Translations under genes and position numbers: made by a program
The notes under the pieces: generated by a model
Told to the model about the DNA's origin: nothing
Database searches by the model: none
Seen by the model: only the letters and a program-made list of their open reading frames with translations
Part shown: positions 44,106-52,572 of the stretch, piece after piece
Layout: each line of letters begins with the position of its first letter
How positions within the stretch are numbered: the first letter of the stretch is position 1
Source of the DNA: an uncultured Oscillospiraceae bacterium
GTDB lineage: Bacteria; Bacillota; Clostridia; Oscillospirales; Ruminococcaceae
Reading direction: 5' to 3'
Assembly: GCA_910583935.1 (NCBI GenBank)
Contig: CAJTZM010000010.1
Span: 1 to 64,000, forward strand
DNA: 64,000 bases

Positions 44106-45239
44106 CTACAGCGTCTGCAAAAACGCCTCCAGCCGGTCCAGGCCATGGCTGATCTCCTCCATGGAATAGCAGTAGGACAGGCGGATATACCCCTGGGCGC
44201 CAAAGCAGGTGCCGGGCACCGCCGCCAGCTTTCCCTGCTTGATCATACGAAGGCAAAAGGTTTCCGCGTCCAGCCCATACTGCCGGATGGACGGGAACAG
44301 ATAAAAAGCGCCGCCGGGCTTTTCCACCGGCAGACCCATGCGGCAAAGGCGGTCACACGCATAATCCCGCCGCTGCCGGTAGGTCTCGACCATGCCGGCC
44401 GGGTCGTAGTCCAGCGCGGCGGCGCAGCCCTTCTGCAAAAAGGAGACGGCGGAAACCACCGTGTAGGAATGCAGCTTGGCCAGCTGCTCGATGATCGGCC
44501 GGTCGGCGCACAGATAGCCCATCCGCCAGCCGGTCATGGCATAGGGCTTGGAAAAGCTTTGGATCAGGATGATTTTGTCGCGGATATCCTGATACCCCGA
44601 AAAGCTCTGGTAAGGCCCGTAGACCAGCTGGGCGTATACATCGTCGCACAACACAAAAATATCCCGGTCCTTCACCGCCTGATAGATCGTCTCCAGCGTC
44701 TGGGGGGTGTAAACCGCGCCGGTGGGATTGTTGGGCGAATTGAGCACAATGGCCTTGGTTTTGCCGCTTAGATGCCGGGAGAGGTTTTCCCCGGTAATCT
44801 GGAAGCCGTCGCCGCAAGTGTCCATGGGGACATAAACCCCCTGGGACAAGGTGACCAGCGGATCATACAAGCCAAAGGCCGGGGTGGGGACGATGACCTC
44901 GTCACCGGGGTTCAGGATCCCCCGCAGCGCCAGATACAGCCCCTCGGTGGCCCCGTCGGTGACGATCACCTCCTCTGGCCGGTAGAATACGCCGTTTCGC
45001 TCTCGCTCGAACTGGGAGATACGTTCCAGCAGATATTGCTCCCCCACCCCCGGCGGATAGTGGGTCAGATTCTGGTCCAGGGCAGCTTTAGCCGCCTCCT
45101 TGATGGAATCCGGGGTGGCAAAGTCCGGCTCCCCAATGGTGAGGAACAGGCAGTCCGGCTCCGCCTTGGCTAAGGCGGTAAATTTTCGGATGCCGCTGGG
45201 CTGGGCGGCGCACAGGGCATGATTCATCTTTTTGACCAT
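44106..45239 (-). CDS. Class I/II aminotransferase, probable N-acetyl-LL-diaminopimelate aminotransferase
   Basis: PLP aminotransferase of fold type I, 377 residues. NSPNNPTGAVY, FVLCDDVYAQLVYG and the PLP lysine in SFSKPYAMTGWRMGY are all present, and the arginine RLSYCYS binds the substrate carboxylate. It resembles PatA/AspC-type enzymes. The position downstream of an M20 deacetylase gene and next to dapF-dapA-dapB-dapH implies the aminotransferase step of the acetyl branch of diaminopimelate synthesis (inference). ATG 45239 follows AAAGGAG by 8 nt. A general aromatic or aspartate aminotransferase is the alternative. Confidence 0.85.
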   Translation of the reverse strand: MVKKMNHALCAAQPSGIRKFTALAKAEPDCLFLTIGEPDFATPDSIKEAAKAALDQNLTHYPPGVGEQYLLERISQFERERNGVFYRPEEVIVTDGATEGLYLALRGILNPGDEVIVPTPAFGLYDPLVTLSQGVYVPMDTCGDGFQITGENLSRHLSGKTKAIVLNSPNNPTGAVYTPQTLETIYQAVKDRDIFVLCDDVYAQLVYGPYQSFSGYQDIRDKIILIQSFSKPYAMTGWRMGYLCADRPIIEQLAKLHSYTVVSAVSFLQKGCAAALDYDPAGMVETYRQRRDYACDRLCRMGLPVEKPGGAFYLFPSIRQYGLDAETFCLRMIKQGKLAAVPGTCFGAQGYIRLSYCYSMEEISHGLDRLEAFLQTL

Positions 45240-45298
45240 AGACGATTCTCCTTTGCAAAAAAGGGTTTTCCACAGCAGTCGGGCGGCTGGTGGAAAAA

Positions 45299-46402
45299 TT
45301 AAAGGGCCAACAGCTTTTGGTACAGACGGACCCCCTGCTCCAGCACCAATTCGTCAAACTGGAACCGATCAGAGTGCAGTGGCTGATCCCCGCCGGTGCC
45401 TAAAAAGAAGAATAGACCCGGCAGCGTCTTTTGGTAAAAGGAAAAATCCTCGGCAATGAGAACCGGCTCGGCCAGAGGAGAAAACCCATCCGGACCCAGC
45501 AGCGCCGCTGCCTTGGCGTAAAGCGCCGGGTTGTTGCAGACTGCCGGATAGCCGTCGCTAAAATGGACCGAAATTTGGCAGCCGGTTTCCTCCTCTATTT
45601 GGCGGCCAATTTCGGCGGCGCGGTGGGAGATATGCCGGAAGGTCTCCTCCTGGAAGGTTCGCAGCGTGCCCTCCAGACGGGTGTGGGCGCTGACTGCGTT
45701 GCGGACGGTGCCGCTTTGCATGAGGCCGAACCGAAATACCCGAAACTGTTCCGCCGGCAGCTCCGATTCGGCCATCCGATAGGCCTGCTGCAAAAACTGG
45801 GCGCCTGCCTCCAGTGCGTCGGTTCCCTGCTGCCATTTGGCGATGTGAGCGCTTTTTCCCTGGATTTCCACCGTGACCTCGTTGGTGCGAGCCATCATGG
45901 GGCCCGGTCGGGTGCCAATAACCCCGGCGGGCAGCGCCGGCCAAAGGTGGATGCCGAAAATATGCTGGACCGAAAGCTCCCCAAAGATGCCGGTCCGGCA
46001 GATATCCAGGGCGCCGCCGGTGGTTTCCTCCGCCGGCTGGAATACCAGCAGGATGTTGTGGGGGAGATTCTCGAGATTTTCGTCGACCCATTGGGCGAAG
46101 GTCAAAAGCATTGCCATATGCCCGTCATGCCCGCAGGCGTGCATTTTTCCCGGATGGATGGAACAGAAGGCAAGGCCGGTTTTTTCCTCGATGGGCAAGG
46201 CGTCCATATCGCTGCGGAAGGCGGCGGCGGCCGGCTTGCCTGCGTCAAAAAAGGCGAGGACCGCGTCTCTGCCCGGCTCGATGATCCGGCAGCGCAGGCC
46301 GGACAGCTGAGAAAGAATATAGGCCCGGGTTTCGGGCAGCTGGTCGCCCAGCTCCGGGATACGGTGCAGCGCACGGCGGTGGGCGGTTAATCGGTTGAGC
46401 AT
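45299..46402 (-). CDS. M20 family amidohydrolase, probable N-acetyldiaminopimelate deacetylase
   Basis: A 367-residue M20D-type metallohydrolase. The metal site elements are MHACGHDGHMAML near residue 95 and FQPAEETTGGA near residue 130; the dimerisation domain begins after HIFGIHLWP, and a final histidine is in LGTGGDQPLHSDRFQFDE. Such enzymes remove acetyl or acyl groups from amino acids; N-acetyl-LL-diaminopimelate is the most likely substrate because of the surrounding dap genes. The start is ATG 46402, after GGAGGGG; the longer frame upstream crosses its promoter. It is first in an operon with the aminotransferase. Confidence 0.87.
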   Translation of the reverse strand: MLNRLTAHRRALHRIPELGDQLPETRAYILSQLSGLRCRIIEPGRDAVLAFFDAGKPAAAAFRSDMDALPIEEKTGLAFCSIHPGKMHACGHDGHMAMLLTFAQWVDENLENLPHNILLVFQPAEETTGGALDICRTGIFGELSVQHIFGIHLWPALPAGVIGTRPGPMMARTNEVTVEIQGKSAHIAKWQQGTDALEAGAQFLQQAYRMAESELPAEQFRVFRFGLMQSGTVRNAVSAHTRLEGTLRTFQEETFRHISHRAAEIGRQIEEETGCQISVHFSDGYPAVCNNPALYAKAAALLGPDGFSPLAEPVLIAEDFSFYQKTLPGLFFFLGTGGDQPLHSDRFQFDELVLEQGVRLYQKLLAL

Positions 46403-46435
46403 AAATAGGTCCCCTCCTGTGATTTTGTTAGGCCC

Positions 46436-46464
46436 ATTGTACGCCGGCTTTGGGCCGGATGCAA
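46436..46464 (-). promoter_or_regulatory. Promoter of the deacetylase-aminotransferase operon
   Basis: On the minus strand TTGCAT (46459-46464), 17-bp spacer, TACAAT (46436-46441), 33 bp before the start codon. It diverges from the riboswitch promoter. No riboswitch is seen on this strand. Confidence 0.7.
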
Positions 46465-46564
46465 ATCTTTTTTGAAAAGCCGGTGAGACTTTGCAGTTTT
46501 TCACAAGATATTCTGCAAGAATCCCGGTCCTATTTGTATAATGCTACTATTTTTTGCCGGATCG

Positions 46565-46593
46565 TTGCTTTTTTGGGAAAAGCGTGTTATGAT
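46565..46593 (+). promoter_or_regulatory. Promoter of the dap operon
   Basis: TTGCTT (46565-46570), 17-bp spacer ending TGT, TATGAT (46588-46593), an extended -10 promoter just before the lysine riboswitch. Confidence 0.7.
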
Positions 46594-46604
46594 GCGGATA
46601 ATAT

Positions 46605-46857
46605 TGATAGAGGCGCAAAAGCGACGATCCACCTCTTAGCCGGCAGGCAGTGAGGGGGCGGAAAAGCAATTTTGCCGAACTGGCTTTGGCAGGCGTGCCG
46701 GGCCGGTGGGCTTGCGGAGAAGATCCGTAAGACTGTCTGCAATAAAAATGCAGGAGTGCTATCTTTAAGCTCTTTACAAATGGGCTGGTCTGGGTAAAAA
46801 ACAGGCCGGATTGTATCGGGTCGGAAGGGCGCTCCCCTTTGCCGGCCTTTTTCTTTT
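46605..46857 (+). promoter_or_regulatory. Lysine riboswitch (L box) with transcription attenuator
   Basis: The aptamer begins GATAGAGGCGC (46606-46616) and closes with GCTATC (46758-46763), so P1 pairs GATAG with CTATC. Between them are the L-box elements AGTGAGGGGGCGG, GCCGAACTGG and AGACTGTC. The expression platform is a terminator pairing GGCCGG (46804-46809) with CCGGCC (46842-46847) before TTTTTCTTTT. Lysine binding should end transcription before dapF (family knowledge). Confidence 0.92.
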
Positions 46858-46939
46858 GCCAAAAATCAGGCGGAATCGTCCTGCTTGGCGCATAAAATGG
46901 AAAAAAGGCGGCGCATTTTATCAGAGGGGAGAGTGTAAA

Positions 46940-47071
46940 ATGAAGAAAAAAGACTTTCTCTTTGCACGAAAGGCGATGGCGGCGGGGTCCGGCATTTTTG
47001 GCGGGGGCCCTCGGGGAAAACCCGCTGTCCTGCAAAAGCAATCGATGCTGGGAGGGTGCGGAATATGCTGA
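46940..47071 (+). CDS. 43-residue ORF coupled to dapF
   Basis: ATG 46940 lies 6-7 nt after GAGGGGAGAG, a good ribosome binding site, and the frame of 43 codons ends TGCTGA, overlapping the dapF start by 7 bp. The product begins MKKKDFLFARKAMAAGSGIF and ends with two cysteines (MLGGCGIC); six lysines are present. I do not recognise it. It may be a translated leader peptide that couples translation to dapF, or simply a fortuitous frame; the overlapping stop-start favours coupling. Confidence 0.5.
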   Translation: MKKKDFLFARKAMAAGSGIFGGGPRGKPAVLQKQSMLGGCGIC

Positions 47072-47880
47072 GGGTGGCCAAATACCACGGCTGCGGCAAC
47101 GATTTTATCATTCTGCGGGAGGAGGATGCCGCCGGATATTCGCTGGACCGGCTGATTCCGGCGATATGCGACCGGCACGCCGGCATCGGCGCCGACGGCT
47201 TCATTTTAGTGCGGACCTGGCCGCTGACCATGCTTTTTTATAACTGCGACGGATCCCGCGCGCCCATGTGCGGCAACGGCATCCGTTGCTTCGCAAAATT
47301 TTGCCTGGACGAGGGCATAGTGGAAGAGGACCGGTTTGCGGTCCAGACGCTGGCAGGGGTCAAGACGGTGACCGTCAAAAGCCGGGAGCCATTTTGGGCC
47401 CAGGTGGCTATGGGAAAGGCGGATTTTTCCCCCCAGGCGGTGGGGGTAGACGCGCCGGGTCCGGTACTGGATTTCCCGGTGACGGTCCGGGGAAAAACCG
47501 TCCGGGTGGACAGCTTTTTTCTTTCCACCGTCCATACCGTCTGGTTTGTGGACGATCCGGAGGACCCGGACATCCAGCGGCTTGCCGGCGCCATCTGCGA
47601 AAGCCCGGTGTACAAGGAGAAAACCAACGTCAACCTGGTGCGGATGCTGGACCGGCACACCATCCAAATGCGGACCTGGGAACGGGGAGTCGGTCTGACG
47701 CTGGCCTGCGGCACTGGAGCCTGCGCGGCGGCGCTGGACGCCTACCGGCTGGGAAAATGTGAAAATGAAGTGGAAATTATTCTGCCTAAGGGCCGCCTGA
47801 CCGTCCGGATTGACGGGGACGAAGGCGTATGGATGAGCGGTCCGGCCTGTCGGATTTTGAAAGGAGTATATGAAGGATGA
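47065..47880 (+). CDS. dapF: Diaminopimelate epimerase
   Basis: Cofactor-independent epimerase that converts LL- to meso-diaminopimelate. 271 residues with both catalytic cysteines, in MCGNGIRC near residue 70 and LACGTGACAAALDA near residue 215, and the substrate elements FNDF-type YHGCGNDFI at the N-terminus. ATG 47065 follows GGAGGG by 8 nt; a GTG three codons earlier is an alternative. It is the first enzyme gene after the lysine riboswitch and overlaps dapA by 4 bp (ATGA). Confidence 0.96.
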   Translation: MLRVAKYHGCGNDFIILREEDAAGYSLDRLIPAICDRHAGIGADGFILVRTWPLTMLFYNCDGSRAPMCGNGIRCFAKFCLDEGIVEEDRFAVQTLAGVKTVTVKSREPFWAQVAMGKADFSPQAVGVDAPGPVLDFPVTVRGKTVRVDSFFLSTVHTVWFVDDPEDPDIQRLAGAICESPVYKEKTNVNLVRMLDRHTIQMRTWERGVGLTLACGTGACAAALDAYRLGKCENEVEIILPKGRLTVRIDGDEGVWMSGPACRILKGVYEG

Positions 47881-48764
47881 GAAATTTACAAGGATCCATT
47901 GTAGCGCTGATTACCCCGTTTCACCCGGATGGAACGGTGAATTTTGAGCGGCTGGGCCAGCTTATTGACTGGCAGATCGACCAGGGCACCGACGGAATAC
48001 TGGTGCTGGGAACCACTGGAGAATCCTCTACTATGAGCCATGAGGAGGATGACGCGGTCTGCCGCTTTGCCATCGACCGGGTAGCCGGACGGGTGCCGGT
48101 GATTGCGGGCAGCGGCTCCAACTCTACCGAAACCCAGTTGGAAAAAAGCGTAAAGTACGCCAGGATGGGGGCGGACGCCCTTTTGTGCATCACCCCCTAT
48201 TATATCAAGGCCAACGCCGAGGGGATGTACCGCCATTTTGCCGACGTAGCCGACGCGGTGGACGTTCCGGTGATTTTGTATAACGTACCGGGGCGCACCG
48301 GCTGTTCCATTCCGGCGGAGACGGTGGCGCGGCTGGCCGGCCATCCCAACATCTGCGGCATCAAGGAGGCCAGCGGCGACATTTCCTACGTGGTGAAGAT
48401 CGCCCGATATTTATCGGATGATTTTTGTATGTTCTGCGGGAACGACGACATTACCCTGCCGCTTTTGTCCCTGGGAGCCAAGGGGGTCATTTCGGTTTGG
48501 GCCAACATCATGCCTGCCGCCTGCCATCAGATGGTGTCCGACTATCTGGCGGGACGCCGGGAGGCGGCGCTGGCGGCGCAGCTGCGGTATCTGGACCTGA
48601 TTAACGCTTTGTTTATGGAGGTGAATCCTATCCCGGTTAAGGAGGCCATGAACCTCATGGGGATGGAGGTAGGCGGCTACCGCCTTCCCCTGTGCCCTAT
48701 GAGCGAAACGCACCGGGAGAGGCTGACCCAAATCATGAGACAGGCGGATCTTATCGTAAAATAG
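47877..48764 (+). CDS. dapA: 4-hydroxy-tetrahydrodipicolinate synthase
   Basis: Aldolase that condenses pyruvate and aspartate semialdehyde, first committed step to DAP and lysine. 295 residues in the usual TIM barrel: ALITPFHPDGTVNF at the N-terminus, LGTTGESSTM, the tyrosine in LYNVPGRTGCSI and the Schiff-base lysine in GIKEASGD near residue 162. The start ATG overlaps the dapF stop (ATGA). Feedback by lysine is likely but the site cannot be judged from sequence by eye. Confidence 0.97.
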   Translation: MRNLQGSIVALITPFHPDGTVNFERLGQLIDWQIDQGTDGILVLGTTGESSTMSHEEDDAVCRFAIDRVAGRVPVIAGSGSNSTETQLEKSVKYARMGADALLCITPYYIKANAEGMYRHFADVADAVDVPVILYNVPGRTGCSIPAETVARLAGHPNICGIKEASGDISYVVKIARYLSDDFCMFCGNDDITLPLLSLGAKGVISVWANIMPAACHQMVSDYLAGRREAALAAQLRYLDLINALFMEVNPIPVKEAMNLMGMEVGGYRLPLCPMSETHRERLTQIMRQADLIVK

Positions 48765-48789
48765 AAAAATTCTGCAAGGGGGGCTTTGG

Positions 48790-49533
48790 GTGAAGCTTGT
48801 GCTGACGGGCTATGGAAAAATGGGCCGGCTGATTGAAGAGGAAGCCCAAAAAAAAGGATGGGAGGTCCTGGCGGCGCTGGACGGGCCGGACCTGGGTCGG
48901 CTGGAGGATTTGCCAAGCGCGGACCTAGTGATCGATTTTTCCCATCCGGATACGCTAAAGCCGCTGGAGGGGTATGTCCGCCGTACCCGAACGCCGCTTT
49001 TAAGCGGCACCACCGGCTACAGCGAGGCGCAGCTGGAGCGTCTGCGGCAGCTGGGCGCGGCGGCGCCGGTGCTTTATTCGGCCAACTACAGCTTGGGCGT
49101 TGCACTTCTGCGCCGGATGCTGGAGCGGTTCGGTCCGGTGCTGCTGGAAAGCTTTGAGCCGGAGCTGGTGGAAAAACACCACCGGCAGAAGGCGGACGCG
49201 CCCAGCGGCACCGCCGTATTGCTGGCCGACGCCCTAGACCCGGACCGCCGCCTGCGCCGGGTGTACGGCCGGGAGGGCTTCTGCGGGGAAAGAAGCCAGG
49301 ATGAGATGGGGCTATTCTCGGTCCGGGGCGGAACGGTAGCAGGGGAGCACACCCTGTACTTTTTCGGCCAGGACGAAACCCTGAGCCTGGCCCACTCCGC
49401 CGCCAGCCGCCGGATCTTTGCGGTGGGCGCGGTAAAGGCCGCGGCGCTTTTGGCAAAACGATCCCCGGGCTTTTATACGCTGGATGAAATTCTGTTTCTC
49501 CCCGAAAAGGAGATGCCTTATCCAAATGCATAA
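48790..49533 (+). CDS. dapB: 4-hydroxy-tetrahydrodipicolinate reductase
   Basis: NAD(P)H-dependent reductase for the second DAP step. 247 residues: dinucleotide motif GYGKMGRLI at the N-terminus, LLSGTTGY in the middle, and the substrate signature [15 protein letters not shown] near residue 133. The protein is somewhat shorter than the 260-270 of enterobacteria, as in other Clostridia. The start is GTG 48790 with GCAAGGGGGG upstream. It lies 25 bp after dapA. Confidence 0.96.
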   Translation: MKLVLTGYGKMGRLIEEEAQKKGWEVLAALDGPDLGRLEDLPSADLVIDFSHPDTLKPLEGYVRRTRTPLLSGTTGYSEAQLERLRQLGAAAPVLYSANYSLGVALLRRMLERFGPVLLESFEPELVEKHHRQKADAPSGTAVLLADALDPDRRLRRVYGREGFCGERSQDEMGLFSVRGGTVAGEHTLYFFGQDETLSLAHSAASRRIFAVGAVKAAALLAKRSPGFYTLDEILFLPEKEMPYPNA

Positions 49534-49607
49534 AATTTCGCCCAGACGCGGCGGCGCGTGAAGCGCGTGTATGCGCCCGGCGATTCCTATTGAAAGGACG
49601 GATTTAT

Positions 49608-50336
49608 ATGGATGCCCAACAGATTATAGAATACATTCGCACCTCCCCCAAAACCACCCCGGTACGGGTGTGGCTGCAAACGTCGCAGCCGGTGGACTTT
49701 CCCGGCGCGCAGCAGTTTTTTGGCGGCAACGGCTTTTCGGTGGTTTTCGGCGATTGGGAGAAGATTCGCCCGGTGCTGGAGGAAAACCAGGAAAAGATCC
49801 TCCTCCAGCAGGTGGAAAACGACGCGCGCAATTCCGCCATCCCCCTGTTGGACAAAAAGAGGATTCACGCCCGCATAGAGCCGGGGGCCATCATCCGTGA
49901 GCAGGTCCAAATCGGCGATAACGCGGTAATTATGATGGGTGCAATCCTCAATATCGGCGCGGTGATCGGCGAGGAGACCATGATCGACATGGGAGCAGTT
50001 TTAGGCGGACGGGCCACAGTGGGCCGCCGCTGCCATATCGGCGCCGGTGCGGTGCTGGCCGGTGTGGTAGAGCCGCCCTCGGCCCAGCCGGTGGTCGTAG
50101 AGGACGATGTGCTCATCGGCGCCAATGCTGTGGTCATCGAGGGGGTGCGCATCGGCGAAGGGGCGATTGTCGCCGCGGGGTCGGTGGTTATCGAGGATGT
50201 GGCCCCCGGTATGGTGGTGGCGGGGGTGCCGGCGCGGGTCATCAAAAAAAAGGACGAAAAATCCATCCGCAAAACCGAGCTGGTCAGCGCTCTGCGGGAG
50301 CTTGCAGGGCCGGATCAGAGTGATTTCAAAGAGTAA
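49608..50336 (+). CDS. dapH: Tetrahydrodipicolinate N-acetyltransferase
   Basis: Acetyl-CoA transferase that starts the acetyl branch of DAP synthesis. 242 residues: a DapH N-terminal domain ([20 protein letters not shown]) followed by a left-handed beta-helix of hexapeptide repeats ([35 protein letters not shown]) and a C-terminal extension. These features and length separate it from the succinyl-type DapD of enterobacteria. ATG 49608 follows AAAGGA; TTG 49590 is unlikely. It is last in the dap operon, and with dapA, dapB, dapF, the aminotransferase and the deacetylase completes the path to meso-DAP. Confidence 0.95.
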   Translation: MDAQQIIEYIRTSPKTTPVRVWLQTSQPVDFPGAQQFFGGNGFSVVFGDWEKIRPVLEENQEKILLQQVENDARNSAIPLLDKKRIHARIEPGAIIREQVQIGDNAVIMMGAILNIGAVIGEETMIDMGAVLGGRATVGRRCHIGAGAVLAGVVEPPSAQPVVVEDDVLIGANAVVIEGVRIGEGAIVAAGSVVIEDVAPGMVVAGVPARVIKKKDEKSIRKTELVSALRELAGPDQSDFKE

Positions 50337-50361
50337 GCGGATAAAGCTGGATAAAATTTTT

Positions 50362-50399
50362 AGGCTGCGCAGCTGTTTTTTATCTGCGCGGCCTTTTGT
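50362..50399 (+). terminator. Terminator of the dap operon
   Basis: AGGCTGCGCAG pairs with CTGCGCGGCCT, then TTTTGT. Confidence 0.82.
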
Positions 50400-50502
50400 A
50401 TGATACAGCTCCCTTTTTCCCACTATACGAAAAAAGAAGGAGGATCTGCAAAATCTGTTTTAGCAAAGTGAGAAAGGCCTGTTTTTTTTAGCCGGGATTT
50501 GT

Positions 50503-50508
50503 TATAAT
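50503..50508 (+). promoter_or_regulatory. Extended -10 promoter of the glycosyltransferase-TVP38 operon
   Basis: TGTTATAAT (50500-50508) with no clear -35. The 5' leader would be about 320 nt to ATG 50835. Between 50509 and 50834 I see no recognised RNA element, only a weak CCG/CGG stem with T-runs around 50651-50676 and a second possible start site (TTG 50724). Confidence 0.5.
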
Positions 50509-50834
50509 AATAACTACAGATGCTTTTGAAGCAAATCGCGCCCGTTTTGTAGGGCTTGCGGCGGGCAAAGGAAGAATTCACAGGGCTTGTATGGCTTTGA
50601 AGTGTGATTCAGGCAGCTTTGTCGCGAGCCTATAGCAGGAAAAGTCAGCGGCCGTTTTTTCAAAAGGCGGTTTTTTGCTGGACAGAGCGTGCTTTACAGG
50701 GCATTTTGGGAGGTGAGAGGATTTTGCAGAACAGGGAAAATTCGGCCCCGGCTTTTAAAAAGGTGAAGAAAAACCTATCCCTTGATCGTTCCTTTAGCAG
50801 AGGAAGAAAAAGAAAGAAAAAAGGGGGATTTTCG

Positions 50835-51890
50835 ATGATTGTCATCAATATGCTTTCCACGGCTGGGATGACCAAAGGCCACGGGGTGCTTTCCGCTTTT
50901 GAGGAACAGACCCGGCTGGTCAGCCAGGGATTGGGCCCGGGGTACACTGTCCGGATCAACAGTTGGGAAAAAGCGGATATTCTGCATTTCCATACGATCA
51001 ATCCCACATTTTTGCTGCGAAGCTGGTTCACCAGCGCGGTAAAGGTAGGATACGTTCACTTTCTGCCCCAAACGCTGGAGGGATCCATCCGGCTGCCCCG
51101 CTTTATTCAAAAGCTGCTTTGCAAATATGTGCTGCTTTTTTATAAGTCCATGGACAAGCTGATTGTGGTAAACCCATCCTTTATTCCAAAGCTGGTGGAA
51201 TGCGGCATTCCGGAGGAAAAAATTCAGTATATCCCCAATTTTGTGGACGACGAACAGTTTTTCCCCCTTGAAGAACAAGAGCGGAAAAGTGCCCGGGAAA
51301 GGCTCGGACTATACGAGGGGGGAGTACTTACGGTTTTATGTGCCGGTCAAATGCAAAAACGTAAGGGCTTTCTGGATTTTCTGGAAACGGCCCGCCGCTG
51401 TCCGGACATGCAGTTTGTCTGGGCGGGAGGCTTCTCCTTTGGAAAGATTACCGATGGCTACGACGAAATCCGTCGGGCGGTGGAAACTCTGCCGGCCAAC
51501 GTGACCCTCACGGGCATTGTGCCGCGGGAGAGGATGAACGAGCTGTACAACGCGGCGGACGTTTTCTTTCTGCCGTCCTTTGACGAGCTGTTTCCTATGA
51601 CCCTTTTGGAGGCCATGTGCTGCCGTAAGCCGATTCTGGTGCGGGATCTGGACCTTTATCCCTGTATTTTAGAGGGATATTACACCGCGGCCTCGGACGT
51701 GGACGGCTTTGTCCGGGAGCTGCGGGCGCTGACCGATCCGGCAGTGCGACAGGCGGCGGCTACCCGTTCCGCCGAAGGCCACCAGCGATATACCAAGCAG
51801 GCGGTGCTTTCCTACTGGAAAAACTGCTATGCCTCATTACTGCCGCAGGCTCAGCCGGTTCCGCAGGCGCGGGGTGATCTGCACCTATGA
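50835..51890 (+). CDS. Glycosyltransferase family 4 protein
   Basis: A 351-residue GT-B fold transferase. The N-terminal half starts MIVINMLSTAGMTKGHGVLS; the C-terminal half has LTVLCAGQMQKRKGF and the nucleotide-sugar site FFLPSFDELFPMTLLEAMCC, the E-x7-E pattern of GT4. ATG 50835 follows AAAGGGGG. A TTG at 50724 behind GGGAGGTGAGAGG would add 37 basic residues, a plausible membrane-binding extension, so the start is not certain. It overlaps a TVP38-type membrane protein gene by 4 bp, which fits a role in membrane glycolipid or polysaccharide synthesis (inference). The acceptor is unknown. Confidence 0.83.
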   Translation: MIVINMLSTAGMTKGHGVLSAFEEQTRLVSQGLGPGYTVRINSWEKADILHFHTINPTFLLRSWFTSAVKVGYVHFLPQTLEGSIRLPRFIQKLLCKYVLLFYKSMDKLIVVNPSFIPKLVECGIPEEKIQYIPNFVDDEQFFPLEEQERKSARERLGLYEGGVLTVLCAGQMQKRKGFLDFLETARRCPDMQFVWAGGFSFGKITDGYDEIRRAVETLPANVTLTGIVPRERMNELYNAADVFFLPSFDELFPMTLLEAMCCRKPILVRDLDLYPCILEGYYTAASDVDGFVRELRALTDPAVRQAAATRSAEGHQRYTKQAVLSYWKNCYASLLPQAQPVPQARGDLHL

Positions 51891-52483
51891 GCATGCCCGG
51901 AGGAAAAATTTTCAGCACAGCGATGACGGTCATTGGCATTCTTGTTTCGCTGGTTTTGGTCATTGTGGGACTGAAAATGGGGGTATTTACCTCCCCAGAG
52001 ACCCTGCAGATCTTTTTGCAGAGTACGGGGATTTGGGCGCCGCTGGCTTTTGTGGCGATCCAGATTTTACAGGTGGTATTTCCCATCGTCCCCGGCGGTC
52101 TTACCTGCGTGGCGGGGGTTCTAATGTTTGGGCCGGTGTGGGGATTTGTTTATAATTACGCGGGGATCTGTATCGGATCCGGCATCAATTTTTTCCTGGC
52201 CAAAAAATATGGACGGCCCTTTGTGGAGCGTTCGGTTTCCGAAAAGGTATGGGGAAAATACATCAAATGGCTGGATTCGCCCAAGTTCGATCTGTATTTT
52301 GCGCTGGCGATCTTTCTGCCGGTAGCACCCGACGATTTCCTCTGCCTGCTGGCGGGACTGACGCCTATGAAGTTTCGGCGGTTCGCGGCTATCATTCTAT
52401 TGGGTAAGCCCTTGTCTCTGCTAGCCTACAGCTGGGGACTGGCCGCTGCGCTGAGCTGGGTGGCCCAGTTTTTTGCCCGGTAA
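51887..52483 (+). CDS. TVP38/TMEM64 (DedA-like) family membrane protein
   Basis: A 198-residue integral membrane protein of the VTT domain family: helices near residues 10-28, 45-65, 68-95 and 155-190. The core motif is VVFPIVPGGLTCVAGVLMFG followed by GSGINFFLAKKYGRPFVE, then FLPVAPDDFLCLLAGLTPM. Members move or flip phospholipids or related lipids (family knowledge, DedA relatives carry undecaprenyl phosphate). ATG overlaps the glycosyltransferase stop (ATGA), so a joint role at the membrane is likely. Confidence 0.88.
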   Translation: MSMPGGKIFSTAMTVIGILVSLVLVIVGLKMGVFTSPETLQIFLQSTGIWAPLAFVAIQILQVVFPIVPGGLTCVAGVLMFGPVWGFVYNYAGICIGSGINFFLAKKYGRPFVERSVSEKVWGKYIKWLDSPKFDLYFALAIFLPVAPDDFLCLLAGLTPMKFRRFAAIILLGKPLSLLAYSWGLAAALSWVAQFFAR

Positions 52484-52503
52484 AGGCCGATAAAAACCGA
52501 AAG

Positions 52504-52553
52504 CCGCCAAAGAGCGAAGATGCGGTGCCGCCCTTCGCTCTTTGATTTGGCGG
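52504..52553. repeat. Long inverted repeat between the TVP38 and acetyltransferase genes
   Basis: CCGCCAAAGAGCGAAG (52504-52519) is matched by CTTCGCTCTTTG and GGCGG (52533-52553), with a 5-nt bulge in the right arm. It is followed on the plus strand by A-run and a ribosome binding site, not by T, so it is not a simple terminator of the upstream gene. Confidence 0.65.
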
Positions 52554-52572
52554 AAAAAAGGAGGAAGCCCCT

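Noticed and set aside
45431..46390. 319-codon plus-strand frame opposite the M20 deacetylase gene
   Set aside because: Antisense shadow of a gene with all M20 metal-site motifs.
48677..49531. 284-codon proline-rich frame opposite dapB
   Set aside because: Antisense of dapB; composition is that of a GC-rich shadow and it has no ribosome binding site.
50651..50676. Terminator or riboswitch in the glycosyltransferase leader
   Set aside because: CCG(T)6 and GGCGG(T)6 can pair only weakly and I recognise no conserved aptamer; left as part of the leader.
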